DNA of 64,000 nucleotides from an uncultured Shewanella sp. (GCF_947491715.1 NZ_CANLKR010000007.1:1-64000), one strand, 5' to 3'. Shown: positions 51,878-60,812, counted from the stretch's first letter. The notes: generated by a model from the letters alone, not told the origin. Numbers and translations: made by a program.

Positions 51878-54800
51878 ATGGTTCAGTCCGGTTTGTATGA
51901 ACAACTCATCACACAACTTGTCAAACAAAATTTGGATCATGACTCTTTTTATGTGGGTGAAAGGCAATTAGAAGCGGGTGAAGCGAGTACATGGCTGTCA
52001 CGATTTTTAACCCGTATCATTGAAATAGCAATTGACTCAGTTCCTCAGGGTGACAAGCGAGTTACAACCCAAATAGACTTAGCTAACACCATCATCCAAT
52101 GGCTAAGTGAACACATTCAAGATCCTGACTTAATCACAGAAAATTTAATTGATAGCCAAGGGAAAATACTAACTGCGCTATTTGATAAAAATGACCCCAT
52201 TGCTGCAGACTTACCTACCTATGTAAAATCAGTCATGCCATTCACAGGATTGACTCAAAGTGAGTTGTTTTGCGGTAGTAATGTCGGCATCTCCCTCGAA
52301 ACGGAAATTAAACGTGAAATACAATCCTCAGACACCATATATTGGCTCGTCTCTTTTATAAAATGGACTGGCATTCGAATATTCAAAAATGAATTAGAGG
52401 CCTTTACTCGCAGTGGTAAACAACTCAAAGTCATTACCACATCTTATATGGGGGCAACGGATGCTAAAGCGGTTGAGTTTTTATCGAGCCTTCCCAACAC
52501 AGAAATCAAACTGAGTTACAACACTAACAGAGAACGATTACATGCTAAGTCCTATTTGTTCATGCGAAAAACTGGCTTTCATACAGGCTATATTGGCTCA
52601 TCCAATCTTTCACATTCAGCATTAACCAATGGGCTAGAGTGGAATTTAAAAATTACTTCGCAAGAAATCCCACATATTATTGAAAAATCACTCAGCACTT
52701 TTGAAACCTACTGGGAGTCTCCCGATTTTGAAGTTTTTGATGGAGAAATTGAAAGTAAAGAAAAACTTATCAATGCCCTACATGAAGCAAGAGGCATAAC
52801 CGATAGCTCAACACAGCATTTCTATTTTGATATAACCCCCCATTCTCACCAACAAACTATTTTAAATAAGTTACAAACCGAACGTGATTTACACTCTCGA
52901 TACAAAAATTTAATTGTTGCTGCAACCGGTACTGGTAAAACTATTATTTCAGCTTTTGATTTTAAACGCTTTTACCTATCCAACCCTGAAGCAACATTTT
53001 TATTTATTGCTCACAGAGAAGAAATCCTTAAACAAGCTCGCAACGCATATAGAGGAGTACTCAAAGATAGTACCTTTGGTGAATTATGGGTTGGCGAAAA
53101 CAAACCACTAAATCACAAACACTTATTCGCCTCAGTCCAAAACTTAAATAACAACATTGACAATTTAGCACTCCGTAAAACCTACTTTGACTATATTGTT
53201 ATCGATGAAGTTCATCATATTTCTGCCAGCAGTTACCGCTCAATACTAAACCATTTCACCCCCAAAATATTACTCGGACTCACAGCCACTCCTGAAAGGC
53301 ATGATGGTGCCAATATCCTCAATGATTTTGATGACACCATTGCCGCTGAAATAAGGTTACCTGAAGCAATAAATCAACGCCACCTTGTACCTTTTCAGTA
53401 CTTTGGAATTGATGACGGAACTGACTTAACCCGAATAAGTTGGAACAAAGGACGATACGACTCTAAAGAGTTAACCAATATCTACACTCACGATGATCAA
53501 AGAGTTAGAAATATCATTAATAGCTTACAAGATATCATTACAGATATCCCTCAAATGAGGGCACTCGCTTTTTGTGTTAATAAAGATCACGCCAACTTTA
53601 TGTCAAGAAAATTCAATCACTACAATATTTCCAGTGATGTATTAACAAGTGATAACGCCCGTGAACGAGGCACCCAACAACAACGCCTAAAATCTAAACA
53701 AATAAATGTTTTATGTGTCGTCGATATTTTCAATGAAGGTGTAGATATTCCCGAACTTGATACCTTACTTTTTTTACGGCCAACAGAAAGTTTAACTATT
53801 TTCTTACAGCAACTTGGGCGAGGACTCAGGCTAATAGACGGAAAAGAATGCTGCACCATTCTAGATTTTGTGGGTAATTCTCGTCCAGAATACAATTTCA
53901 CAGATAAATTTAGAGCCTTGGTAGGCAAAACAAATCAAGGAATAGAAAAAGAAATCAAACAAGATTTTCCGCATTTGCCCTTAGGCTGCAGAATAGAGCT
54001 ACAAAAACAAACTCAAGATATGATTTTAAAAAATATTAGGCGCGCAATACTCAACAAAAATAAGTTGATAAACCTCATTAATAACTTCCCGCATGTCACT
54101 AATTTAGCCCTCACTCTAGAAAATTTTTTACATATACACCCCAATATTCAACTAGAGGACATTTATAAAATTAAGAATGGCAAGATAGGTGGCTGGTCAG
54201 CCTTAGTTGAACAAAGCAAAGGTAATGATGTAACAGATGACAAACAAAAAGAGATTTATGCAGCTTATTATCGTGCAATTAACAATCGACTACTAAATTG
54301 TACCTCTGTCTCCTATTTACGCTTCATCCAAACATTATGTCAGAATGACTTTACTTTAAAATCACCTATTGGCACAGATACATCCAATCATCTACAACAA
54401 TTTTCACTCATGTGTCATTATGACTTTTGGGATAAAACAGGTGATCAGCTTGAATTTAATAATATCTCAGAAAGTTTAAACATGCTAAAACACCCTAAAC
54501 TCCAAAATGAATTAAACTCCACCCTGACAATACTCATTAATCGACTCGATATCAGCGAATTTGATATACCTAAAACCAGCAACGAAACAGTTGATACGTC
54601 CCCCCTTAAAATGCATGTTCGCTATCCTAAAGAACATATTTTAATTGCTTTTGGTGACACAACGTTCAGCAAAAAATCATCTAGTCGTGAAGGTGTCCTT
54701 AACATCAAAGAAGCAAATGTCGAATTGCTATTTGTCACCCTCGATAAGTGCGAAAAACAATTTTCAGCAACCACTATGTACCATGATTATGCAATCAGCC

Positions 54801-55075
54801 CTACATTATTTCATTGGCAAACACAAAATAGCGCCAAACCTAATACTGGAAAAGGATTAAGCTATATAAAACAAAAAGATAGCAATAAAGCCATATTATT
54901 ATTTGTGAGGGAAAAAGCCAAAGATGAAAATAATAAAACAATAGGTTTTGTCAATTTTGGTCCCGTTGATTTTGTTAAATATGAAGGCAGTCAACCAATG
55001 AATATCACATGGAAACTCAAACACCCGATGCCAGCCTATTTATGGACAGACACAGCAAAATTAGCCATGGGTTAA
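51878..55075 (+). CDS. PLD-nuclease/SF2 helicase fusion with DUF3427-type C-terminus
   Basis: A 1065-aa multidomain protein. Residues about 100-290 resemble a phospholipase D-type nuclease with one HKD-like motif (LHAKSYLF ... GYIGSSNLSHSAL). Residues about 325-680 are an SF2 helicase: Walker A AATGTGKTII, DEVH box VIDEVHHISAS, motif III LGLTATPERHDG, motif VI QQLGRGLRLID. Residues about 890-1060 look like DUF3427 (HVRYPKEHILIAFG, FHWQTQNSAKPNTGKG). Proteins of this layout occur in defence islands. RBS AAAGGA lies 6 nt before the ATG. Activity and target are not known. Confidence 0.8.
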   Translation: MVQSGLYEQLITQLVKQNLDHDSFYVGERQLEAGEASTWLSRFLTRIIEIAIDSVPQGDKRVTTQIDLANTIIQWLSEHIQDPDLITENLIDSQGKILTALFDKNDPIAADLPTYVKSVMPFTGLTQSELFCGSNVGISLETEIKREIQSSDTIYWLVSFIKWTGIRIFKNELEAFTRSGKQLKVITTSYMGATDAKAVEFLSSLPNTEIKLSYNTNRERLHAKSYLFMRKTGFHTGYIGSSNLSHSALTNGLEWNLKITSQEIPHIIEKSLSTFETYWESPDFEVFDGEIESKEKLINALHEARGITDSSTQHFYFDITPHSHQQTILNKLQTERDLHSRYKNLIVAATGTGKTIISAFDFKRFYLSNPEATFLFIAHREEILKQARNAYRGVLKDSTFGELWVGENKPLNHKHLFASVQNLNNNIDNLALRKTYFDYIVIDEVHHISASSYRSILNHFTPKILLGLTATPERHDGANILNDFDDTIAAEIRLPEAINQRHLVPFQYFGIDDGTDLTRISWNKGRYDSKELTNIYTHDDQRVRNIINSLQDIITDIPQMRALAFCVNKDHANFMSRKFNHYNISSDVLTSDNARERGTQQQRLKSKQINVLCVVDIFNEGVDIPELDTLLFLRPTESLTIFLQQLGRGLRLIDGKECCTILDFVGNSRPEYNFTDKFRALVGKTNQGIEKEIKQDFPHLPLGCRIELQKQTQDMILKNIRRAILNKNKLINLINNFPHVTNLALTLENFLHIHPNIQLEDIYKIKNGKIGGWSALVEQSKGNDVTDDKQKEIYAAYYRAINNRLLNCTSVSYLRFIQTLCQNDFTLKSPIGTDTSNHLQQFSLMCHYDFWDKTGDQLEFNNISESLNMLKHPKLQNELNSTLTILINRLDISEFDIPKTSNETVDTSPLKMHVRYPKEHILIAFGDTTFSKKSSSREGVLNIKEANVELLFVTLDKCEKQFSATTMYHDYAISPTLFHWQTQNSAKPNTGKGLSYIKQKDSNKAILLFVREKAKDENNKTIGFVNFGPVDFVKYEGSQPMNITWKLKHPMPAYLWTDTAKLAMG

Positions 55076-55079
55076 CTTA

Positions 55080-55823
55080 CTAAACAGAAGGAGAATATTC
55101 TTTTGGCGGATGCAGATTTGAGGGTATTGAATCCTTTTTTTGCTCCTTCTGTTCAATTACGAACTCTATAAGACTTATATGCTTTGTCATGCCATCTACT
55201 ACTGAATGGAAAAAACAACACAGCATATAAATGAAAAGGTAAACAAAGGGAAACATAAACAACCACTCATCTTTTAAAACGCCTTCTTCAAACCTTACTT
55301 CTTTATACAAAGCAATGAATAAGGTCACCACACCAGGAATAAGACCTAACTTTTCCAATTTACCAAAAAAAAGTCCTGCGGTTTTTTCTAGTTTATCTTT
55401 TTTCACTTGCAGCCGAATTGATACTAATTCTAATTCATTTTTCTCCCTTAGATTAAAAATACCAATGTACTGCATATCTAATTCATGGCTATATTTCATT
55501 CTGTTATAAACACTTACTAGCGGGTTGCTAATAAAATTCCTTTTTAATTTAATAGCCACAAAATCGCGTAACAATGGGTAGATACAATATCCCAAATAGC
55601 TAAAAGCTAATAAATTAAGCGCCCAGTCAATACTATTTTTATCTTCGTATGCAAAGGCATGGATTATAAACGCTAGAGAGGCAAAAAATATCACCACAAA
55701 AAAATAAAATACTACCATTAACCACTTTGGTTTCGATGATTTTAATTTCACTTGTTCCTTTTTTATAACTTCAATCTCAGCCTGACTTAAGTCACACAAA
55801 TCATCGTAAATTGCTCTCTCCAT
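55080..55823 (-). CDS. Putative four-helix membrane protein of unknown function
   Basis: A 247-aa protein with four hydrophobic helices: about 33-57 (WLMVVFYFFVVIFFASLAFI), 66-90 (ALNLLAFSYLGYCIYPLL), 160-180 (LIPGVVTLFIALY) and 192-213 (FMFPFVYLFIYMLCCFF), with a lysine-rich soluble part between helices 2 and 3. The ATG at 55823 has AAAGGA upstream. It converges on the helicase gene with 4 bp between stop codons, so the two may share a history, but they are not one transcript. No family is recognised. Confidence 0.75.
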   Translation of the reverse strand: MERAIYDDLCDLSQAEIEVIKKEQVKLKSSKPKWLMVVFYFFVVIFFASLAFIIHAFAYEDKNSIDWALNLLAFSYLGYCIYPLLRDFVAIKLKRNFISNPLVSVYNRMKYSHELDMQYIGIFNLREKNELELVSIRLQVKKDKLEKTAGLFFGKLEKLGLIPGVVTLFIALYKEVRFEEGVLKDEWLFMFPFVYLFIYMLCCFFHSVVDGMTKHISLIEFVIEQKEQKKDSIPSNLHPPKEYSPSV

Positions 55824-56026
55824 CAAATATCCTTTTCTAGGTTTGATAAAGGGATAAAACTAGCTCACATTCCCTCACCCACACAATCACCTAAAGGCAC
55901 TAAAGCCCTACTCTTTACCACTTTCAACCTGTTCCCACATGCAATACAAAAGCCCCACTATTTACAAAAGCCCCACTCTTCTACAAAATGCCTCCCTCTA
56001 CTTCAATGGCTCACGCCAACGGCTTT
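55824..56026. other. Gene-free stretch between the membrane protein and the PIN module
   Basis: C-rich and AT-rich low-complexity stretch on the plus strand. A repeated phrase AAAAGCCCCACT appears twice (about 55948 and 55967). Nothing else is recognised. Confidence 0.5.
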
Positions 56027-56089
56027 CGAATAACACGAATGTTGCGAATAATGCGAATATTGACAAAGTTTCGAATATTTCGGATAATT
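56027..56089 (+). promoter_or_regulatory. TA promoter built in a 9-bp CGAAT repeat array
   Basis: CGAAT (once CGGAT) recurs at 56027, 56036, 56045, 56054, 56072 and 56081, all in one 9-bp register with the unit at 56063 replaced. The register contains -35 TTGACA (56060-56065), a 17-bp spacer and -10 GATAAT (56083-56088). The repeats therefore run across and upstream of the promoter of the HTH/PIN pair, as expected of a cooperative autorepressor site. Confidence 0.8.
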
Positions 56090-56138
56090 AGGGGTCAAGC
56101 ATTATTACACAACATTTAAAAATAGGAAAAAACCAATC

Positions 56139-56591
56139 ATGAGCGTATTAACCCCCTTGCCCAGCGCTGAAGAAATCGCTTTAGCCAAATTGAGCAGCAG
56201 AGAAATGTCAGCCATTTTGCAAATGAATAACGAAGCACAGGCAATCAACTTAATGACCAAAGATGGTCAATCACATGTCGTCACTTTACCCTCAAGTGCA
56301 ATGAAACTCATGATAGAAATATTGACACAATTAGGCCAAGGCAACTCTGTCAGTATCACCCCGATACATGCCGAACTCACGACTCAAGAGGGAGCGGATC
56401 TATTAAATATGTCACGCCCTACCTTCATTAAATTACTGGATAGCAATATTATCGCTCACACGCGTAAAGGAAATCGCCGAAAAGTTGCATTTGGCGATGT
56501 ACAATCATACAAAGAAAGCTTAGAAAAGAAACGATTAGAGTCACTCAATGAATTATCTTCACTAGATCAAGAGTTAGGTATGGGCTATTAA
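56139..56591 (+). CDS. HTH antitoxin of a PIN toxin-antitoxin pair
   Basis: A 150-aa protein. Residues about 80-130 form an excisionase-type (MerR-like, HTH_17) DNA-binding domain: LTTQEGADLLNMSRPTFIKL, then RKGNRRKVAFGDV. The N-terminal 70 residues and the short acidic tail probably bind the toxin. The stop overlaps the start of the PIN gene (TAATG), indicating translational coupling. An upstream 9-bp repeat array is the likely operator. Confidence 0.83.
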   Translation: MSVLTPLPSAEEIALAKLSSREMSAILQMNNEAQAINLMTKDGQSHVVTLPSSAMKLMIEILTQLGQGNSVSITPIHAELTTQEGADLLNMSRPTFIKLLDSNIIAHTRKGNRRKVAFGDVQSYKESLEKKRLESLNELSSLDQELGMGY

Positions 56592-57136
56592 TGACACAAT
56601 ATACGGTAATATTTGATGCTTGTGTTCTCTACCCAGCCCCTTTACGAAGTTACTTAATGTACCTTGCTAATACTGGGTTATTCAGAGCTAAATGGACCGA
56701 GCAAATTCATGATGAATGGATACGTAACCTTCTCATGAATCGCCCAGATTTAAACCCTAAAGCACTCGATAAAGTGAGACAACTCATGAATAAACATGTT
56801 CCTGATTGTCTCGTGAGTCATTATGAACCATTGATTGATAGTATCAAGCTACCTGACTTGGATGATAGGCACGTTGTCGCCGCCGCAATTAAAGGGCAAG
56901 CCGAGGCCATTATTACGTTTAATTTAAAAGATTTCCCCTCACAGTCCTTAGATAATTTAAATATCTCTGCTATTCATCCAGATGAATTTCTGAGCGATAT
57001 GTATGAGCTTAATCCAAGTGCTTGTATCACAGCTGCACACCAACATCGTACTAGTTTAAAAAATCCCCCTTTTACAGGCTCTAGCTACTTGGATTGTTTA
57101 CTTAAACAACAACTACCTAGTTTTGTCTCCACCTAA
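56591..57136 (+). CDS. PIN-domain ribonuclease toxin
   Basis: A 181-aa protein with a PIN fold: VIFDACVLYPAPLRSYLMYL at the N-terminus (first acidic residue), the middle RAKWTEQIHDEWIRNLL, and LPDLDDRHVVAAAIKGQAEA, then IITFNLKDFP, supplying further conserved aspartates. Such proteins usually cleave tRNA, rRNA or mRNA; the target of this one is unknown. It is co-transcribed with its HTH partner. Confidence 0.85.
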   Translation: MTQYTVIFDACVLYPAPLRSYLMYLANTGLFRAKWTEQIHDEWIRNLLMNRPDLNPKALDKVRQLMNKHVPDCLVSHYEPLIDSIKLPDLDDRHVVAAAIKGQAEAIITFNLKDFPSQSLDNLNISAIHPDEFLSDMYELNPSACITAAHQHRTSLKNPPFTGSSYLDCLLKQQLPSFVST

Positions 57137-57523
57137 ATTCGAACAATAAGAAAAGAGGCGAGCAATGGAAATGATTATTTAAACCCTTCCTTTATATTTT
57201 TCGTGATACCAAAGACGCGATGTAAGGAATTGCTGTAAATGACTCAATTCCTCAACCTCCCTTTTTCCTACTCTTCTACCCCCCCTACTCCCTTCCACTT
57301 TCAACCTGAGCCCTCAACTCTCTCTCCACTTCTACAAAACTCCACTCTTTACAAAATCCATCACCTTCCTCTCATCTTCCCCATCACCTTCAAACCTAGC
57401 AGCCTTGTTGCATAAAAAGACACAACATTAAAACCGAGTCAGAAAAATCATTAGATTTGTACAAACAACTCGATGAAGCCTTTGTAAAATAAAGCTGGCG
57501 AAAACGGACTCATATAAAATCGA
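57137..57523. other. Gene-free stretch between the PIN gene and the second HipA gene
   Basis: C/T-rich on the plus strand. A short open frame at 57400-57492 ends SEKSLDLYKQLDEAFVK and stop, looking like the tail of a lost gene, but no start or family is visible. No RNA gene or strong terminator is seen. Confidence 0.45.
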
Positions 57524-58774
57524 CTACACATTAAAGGCTGCTTGCTTCATTAATTGCTGCGTCCTGCTTATCCCCAAGCGATCCGCGACTTGTCGCCATT
57601 TTTTCACTGCATTCAGTACCTCATCATAAATTTGAGTAGCCTCAGCATGCGTTAAACGAAAGAAATCGATCACCTCAAATGCTAAACCATAATCTAGGGC
57701 ATTGGCGGTATCGGTAATGTTTAGGTGTAACCCTTGTTTGCCGACAATGGGGTTTAAATCGTAAGCTGGCGATAACTTCCATCCTTGACTCGTTAATAGA
57801 AAACCATGATTACGGAGATGATCGTCGGTATTGGATATCGCAATATTAAACACGATTCGACGCCATAGCTGAGCTAAATCCATCTTGGTTTGTGCACCTT
57901 GGTTAGTCAGGAACTCCGCGATTTCAAGATAACTGGCGCCTTCGGAAGGCTCACCATCATAGTATTGAAGTTGCGTCATCGCCGATGAAAAATGAAGTCG
58001 TTTGCAGCCAACACGATCAAAACGTTTAGTGATAAAGGTATGATGCTGCGATGAAAATTTGCGTATTTCACTTGAAAACATCTCAATCCCTGCGGCCAAT
58101 GCCAACTCGTAACACAGCATTTCCCAGATTCCGACATCAACAGTATCATTTTGATTAGGGAATTTAGCTATCCAAAGTTGGTTATGTTCATCGGTGACGC
58201 ACGCTTTAGGCCTTGCCCCGCCCAACGAAGAGCCGGGGGAAATAAGCATATTGAGCCAGCGATAGTACTCATCACTCTCAATATTTTCATCTTTTTCAAT
58301 TTGAATAGCAGCGTGTTCGAGCTCTCTTAATGACGCCATGGGAGGCGCTGAAAATTCGTCATTGTTATCAAGAAAATCCTGTGAGTGGGATCGCTTGAAT
58401 CGGATCCCCCCCATTCGGTACGAGTCATGTACGCCCAATAAATAGTCCAACTCACTTAAGCGACCACTGCTTCGTAAACCTTTGCGGTGCTCAATCGCAG
58501 CTCGGCGCTGCATGAGAATTCGCCCCCAGCGATCCGGTGAAGAGTCCAAAAAAGCGCGGAAGTTTTTATCGGCAGCATCGTTGTACAATTCACCACTATG
58601 AAGGGTAAGTAGTGGATCTATCTGTAAGCGATATGCCGATTTTAAAAATGTATTGTCATACGCAAAACTAAATACCCCACCACGGCTAGAATCACTGTAA
58701 GTTAATTTTCCAAGCAATAAGGGGATCGCTATGGGGTCCCAAGAAGCATAAACCTCAACGACACTGCGGCTCAT
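57524..58774 (-). CDS. HipA-family serine/threonine kinase toxin (second pair)
   Basis: A 416-aa kinase distinct from the first HipA. It has an N-terminal HipA_N-like domain (GVFSFAYDNTFLKS), the P-loop region SPGSSLGGARPKACV (GGARPK motif), WIAKFPNQND with the ATP-binding lysine, the catalytic loop IAISNTDDHLRNHGFLL and the metal-binding LSPAYDLNPI. The start overlaps the stop codon of its HTH partner by four bases. The target is not known. Confidence 0.9.
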   Translation of the reverse strand: MSRSVVEVYASWDPIAIPLLLGKLTYSDSSRGGVFSFAYDNTFLKSAYRLQIDPLLTLHSGELYNDAADKNFRAFLDSSPDRWGRILMQRRAAIEHRKGLRSSGRLSELDYLLGVHDSYRMGGIRFKRSHSQDFLDNNDEFSAPPMASLRELEHAAIQIEKDENIESDEYYRWLNMLISPGSSLGGARPKACVTDEHNQLWIAKFPNQNDTVDVGIWEMLCYELALAAGIEMFSSEIRKFSSQHHTFITKRFDRVGCKRLHFSSAMTQLQYYDGEPSEGASYLEIAEFLTNQGAQTKMDLAQLWRRIVFNIAISNTDDHLRNHGFLLTSQGWKLSPAYDLNPIVGKQGLHLNITDTANALDYGLAFEVIDFFRLTHAEATQIYDEVLNAVKKWRQVADRLGISRTQQLMKQAAFNV

Positions 58775-59076
58775 TTACCACCATCCAAGAGTTTAATATT
58801 TTGCAGCTTGATACCGACTTCATCGAGGGCGGCTAACTCGGAAAAATTATCTTCCATTCCCAATACAGCCATTATTTTCAGGTAAGTACCAATAGCGACG
58901 CCTGGATCCCCTGCAAATGCCTTATTGACCGTTTTATTATCAAAGCCTGTACGTTCACAGATCATTTTTTTTGTGAAACCACGACGTTTCATCGCCAACA
59001 GCAAATCTTCACCAAAAGTACTCAATACCTTGCGCTGCTTAGGAAACAATACTTTATGCAAGTCTCTCTTTGCCAT
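58771..59076 (-). CDS. HipB-type HTH antitoxin (second pair)
   Basis: A 101-aa protein with a helix-turn-helix at about residues 22-60 (LLAMKRRGFTKKMICERTGF, DNKTVNKAFAG). RBS AGGTG precedes the ATG at 59076. Two 43-bp palindromic repeats lie directly upstream, presumably its operators. Sequence similarity to the first HTH partner is not obvious, so cross-regulation is unlikely but untested. Confidence 0.83.
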   Translation of the reverse strand: MAKRDLHKVLFPKQRKVLSTFGEDLLLAMKRRGFTKKMICERTGFDNKTVNKAFAGDPGVAIGTYLKIMAVLGMEDNFSELAALDEVGIKLQNIKLLDGGK

Positions 59077-59092
59077 GAATTCACCTATAAAC

Positions 59093-59135
59093 GGACTATA
59101 ATCCCATTTTAAATCTATTAATAGGAATATAGTCC
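59093..59135. promoter_or_regulatory. Operator-like palindrome 1 upstream of second hipBA
   Basis: A 43-bp imperfect palindrome with arms GGACTATAATCCC and GGAATATAGTCC. It begins 17 bp upstream of the HTH gene's start codon. A second copy lies 85 bp further upstream. Confidence 0.8.
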
Positions 59136-59177
59136 TTTAAAAATATAAATTCAACCTAAGTATTTAAAATAAAAACG

Positions 59178-59220
59178 GGACTATAATCCCATTTTTAGGC
59201 CATTAATGGGAATAGAGTCC
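59178..59220. promoter_or_regulatory. Operator-like palindrome 2 upstream of second hipBA
   Basis: A 43-bp copy with arms GGACTATAATCCC and GGGAATAGAGTCC, its centre exactly 85 bp from the first copy. About eight helical turns separate the two, so a looped repressor complex is possible. E. coli HipB also binds several TATCC-N8-GGATA palindromes upstream of hipBA. Confidence 0.8.
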
Positions 59221-59390
59221 TACTTTTGATTTTCGATTCCTTCTCCCTTCATTTCTCCGTTCGTTTCTCACTTGCCTCCTCTCACTTATCTGCTCTCACT
59301 TATCTGCTCTCGATTCGGCCGCCATAGGCTTAACCCATTGCTCATTGCGACTTAAGGTTAGTCGACCTAATGCTAATTGCTCACCACCAA

Positions 59391-59405
59391 TGATAATCAT
59401 TATCA
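59391..59405. promoter_or_regulatory. Fur box
   Basis: TGATAATCATTATCA is a perfect 7-1-7 Fur recognition palindrome. It lies 153 bp upstream of the secreted-protein gene at 59559 and more than 300 bp from the second hipBA start codon. Confidence 0.85.
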
Positions 59406-59558
59406 TCAACCTTCTTGAAGTTAACTTTTACGCTACAGATTATTAAAAAATGTTCGACTTAAGCCTCATTGCGCGAAAAGACGACTCATAACTATTATAT
59501 CGATGTGACCTAATGTCATGAAACTCTTTACGAAAAGTAAATATTAGAAAGGCTACCC

Positions 59559-60521
59559 ATGCAAATTATTAAACCACTGACACTGTCTTTATTGGCAACT
59601 GGATTGTTCAGCGCTGTTAACGTTTCTGCTGCAACAGAAACAACCCTACTGACTTGCAATGGATGCTCGCCGACTCAAATGGAAGCAGTAACACAACACC
59701 ACTTAAGAACACACAAGGATGAAGTCATTGCGGTTGTCGATTACCAAAATGAACAGGCTAGCAAATTCCAAGTGAATCAAGTCACCAATAAATACGGTAA
59801 AACCGTTAATGAACTCATGACTGTCGATTTGACGGCAGAAGAGTCTGACAATATCAATGCTATCATTGAAGCCCGTAAAGCACTGGTTGCATTAATGCCT
59901 GAATCTGTGGTTGTGACCCCAGAAGCGACTGATGGCACCAAATCACATTTTCATGCCCACATGCTGACAACCAAGCCTTCATTTAATTTTGATTATCAAT
60001 ACCTTTACTACGGTAGCTTTACACAACAGGTTAATGTGTATGACTTCATGCAAGCCTCTTATTTACGTAACAAGGCTTATCATGAATATTTTGGTGACAA
60101 CTACACGACCTACCTTTTCAGCACGCTGTCAAAAGCCTTGATTAGCTTTAAATTACCCTATGACATTTATGATGGTATTGGCTTGCATATGAACATTCAG
60201 TTCGAAAATGCAAACCATGAATCTACGGGCTCGGCACAAGTCGCCATCGACCCGAAAAAAGAAACCTTCAATGTGATCTCGGCCAGCGATGCAGACAAGA
60301 ATACCATTCCAGTGAAAAAAGAAGAAATTGCAGGCCAAATGTTTGCCTTTACATCTAATGATAATAAAGCCGCATTTGACAGCTACATTGAGCAATTCTC
60401 TTCTGCTACAGAGAAATGTCAATCAGTAAACAATCGTCAATTAGGCGAAGTGTCACTGCATACGTATCAATGCTCTGAAACTAAAGCTGAAACGGCAACT
60501 GAAACCGCTTCTGCAAAATAA
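59559..60521 (+). CDS. Exported protein of unknown function, probably iron-regulated
   Basis: A 320-aa precursor with a signal peptide (MQIIKPLTLSLLATGLFSAV, likely cleaved after SAA). The mature part starts with a CxxC motif (LLTCNGCSPTQM) and has two further cysteines near the C-terminus (KCQSVN, YQCSE). No family is recognised. The C-terminal tail is rich in Thr, Ala and Glu. RBS AAAGG lies 6 nt before the ATG. The perfect Fur box upstream suggests expression under iron limitation. The gene ends at a strong terminator. Confidence 0.8.
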   Translation: MQIIKPLTLSLLATGLFSAVNVSAATETTLLTCNGCSPTQMEAVTQHHLRTHKDEVIAVVDYQNEQASKFQVNQVTNKYGKTVNELMTVDLTAEESDNINAIIEARKALVALMPESVVVTPEATDGTKSHFHAHMLTTKPSFNFDYQYLYYGSFTQQVNVYDFMQASYLRNKAYHEYFGDNYTTYLFSTLSKALISFKLPYDIYDGIGLHMNIQFENANHESTGSAQVAIDPKKETFNVISASDADKNTIPVKKEEIAGQMFAFTSNDNKAAFDSYIEQFSSATEKCQSVNNRQLGEVSLHTYQCSETKAETATETASAK

Positions 60522-60537
60522 GCCCCATGCTCAATAA

Positions 60538-60567
60538 GTGCAATCAAGGTTAGCTTGATTGCACTTT
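60538..60567 (+). terminator. Terminator after the Fur-box gene
   Basis: Perfect 11-bp stem GTGCAATCAAG / CTTGATTGCAC with a 5-nt loop, followed by TTTCT, 17 nt after the stop codon. Confidence 0.85.
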
Positions 60568-60812
60568 CTACACCAATCCATCGCCATCCTTCAGCATCAC
60601 GTCCATTCATCGATAAGCAAAATATAGCCAAAAAACCTTATCGACACACTTGGGTGTATAAAAAAAGTCAAAATTCACTCGCACCTTGCGTCATTATCAA
60701 TTAGGCTTTGCCTTTAGCTTATAAAAGCAGCAGTATGAGGAGAGCAATACCCGTTTATTGAAAAGTGCCAATACTCATGGGTATGAATAAACAGCGAGAA
60801 GGATAAGCTTAT

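Noticed and set aside
57400..57492. Short open frame ending SEKSLDLYKQLDEAFVK
   Set aside because: It has no start codon or ribosome site and no recognisable family. It may be a gene remnant, but this cannot be supported.
60746..60800. Inverted GTTTATT / AATAAAC with nearby ATACCC / GGGTAT before the HNH_2 gene
   Set aside because: The arms are short, widely spaced and AT-rich, so they are likely to arise by chance.
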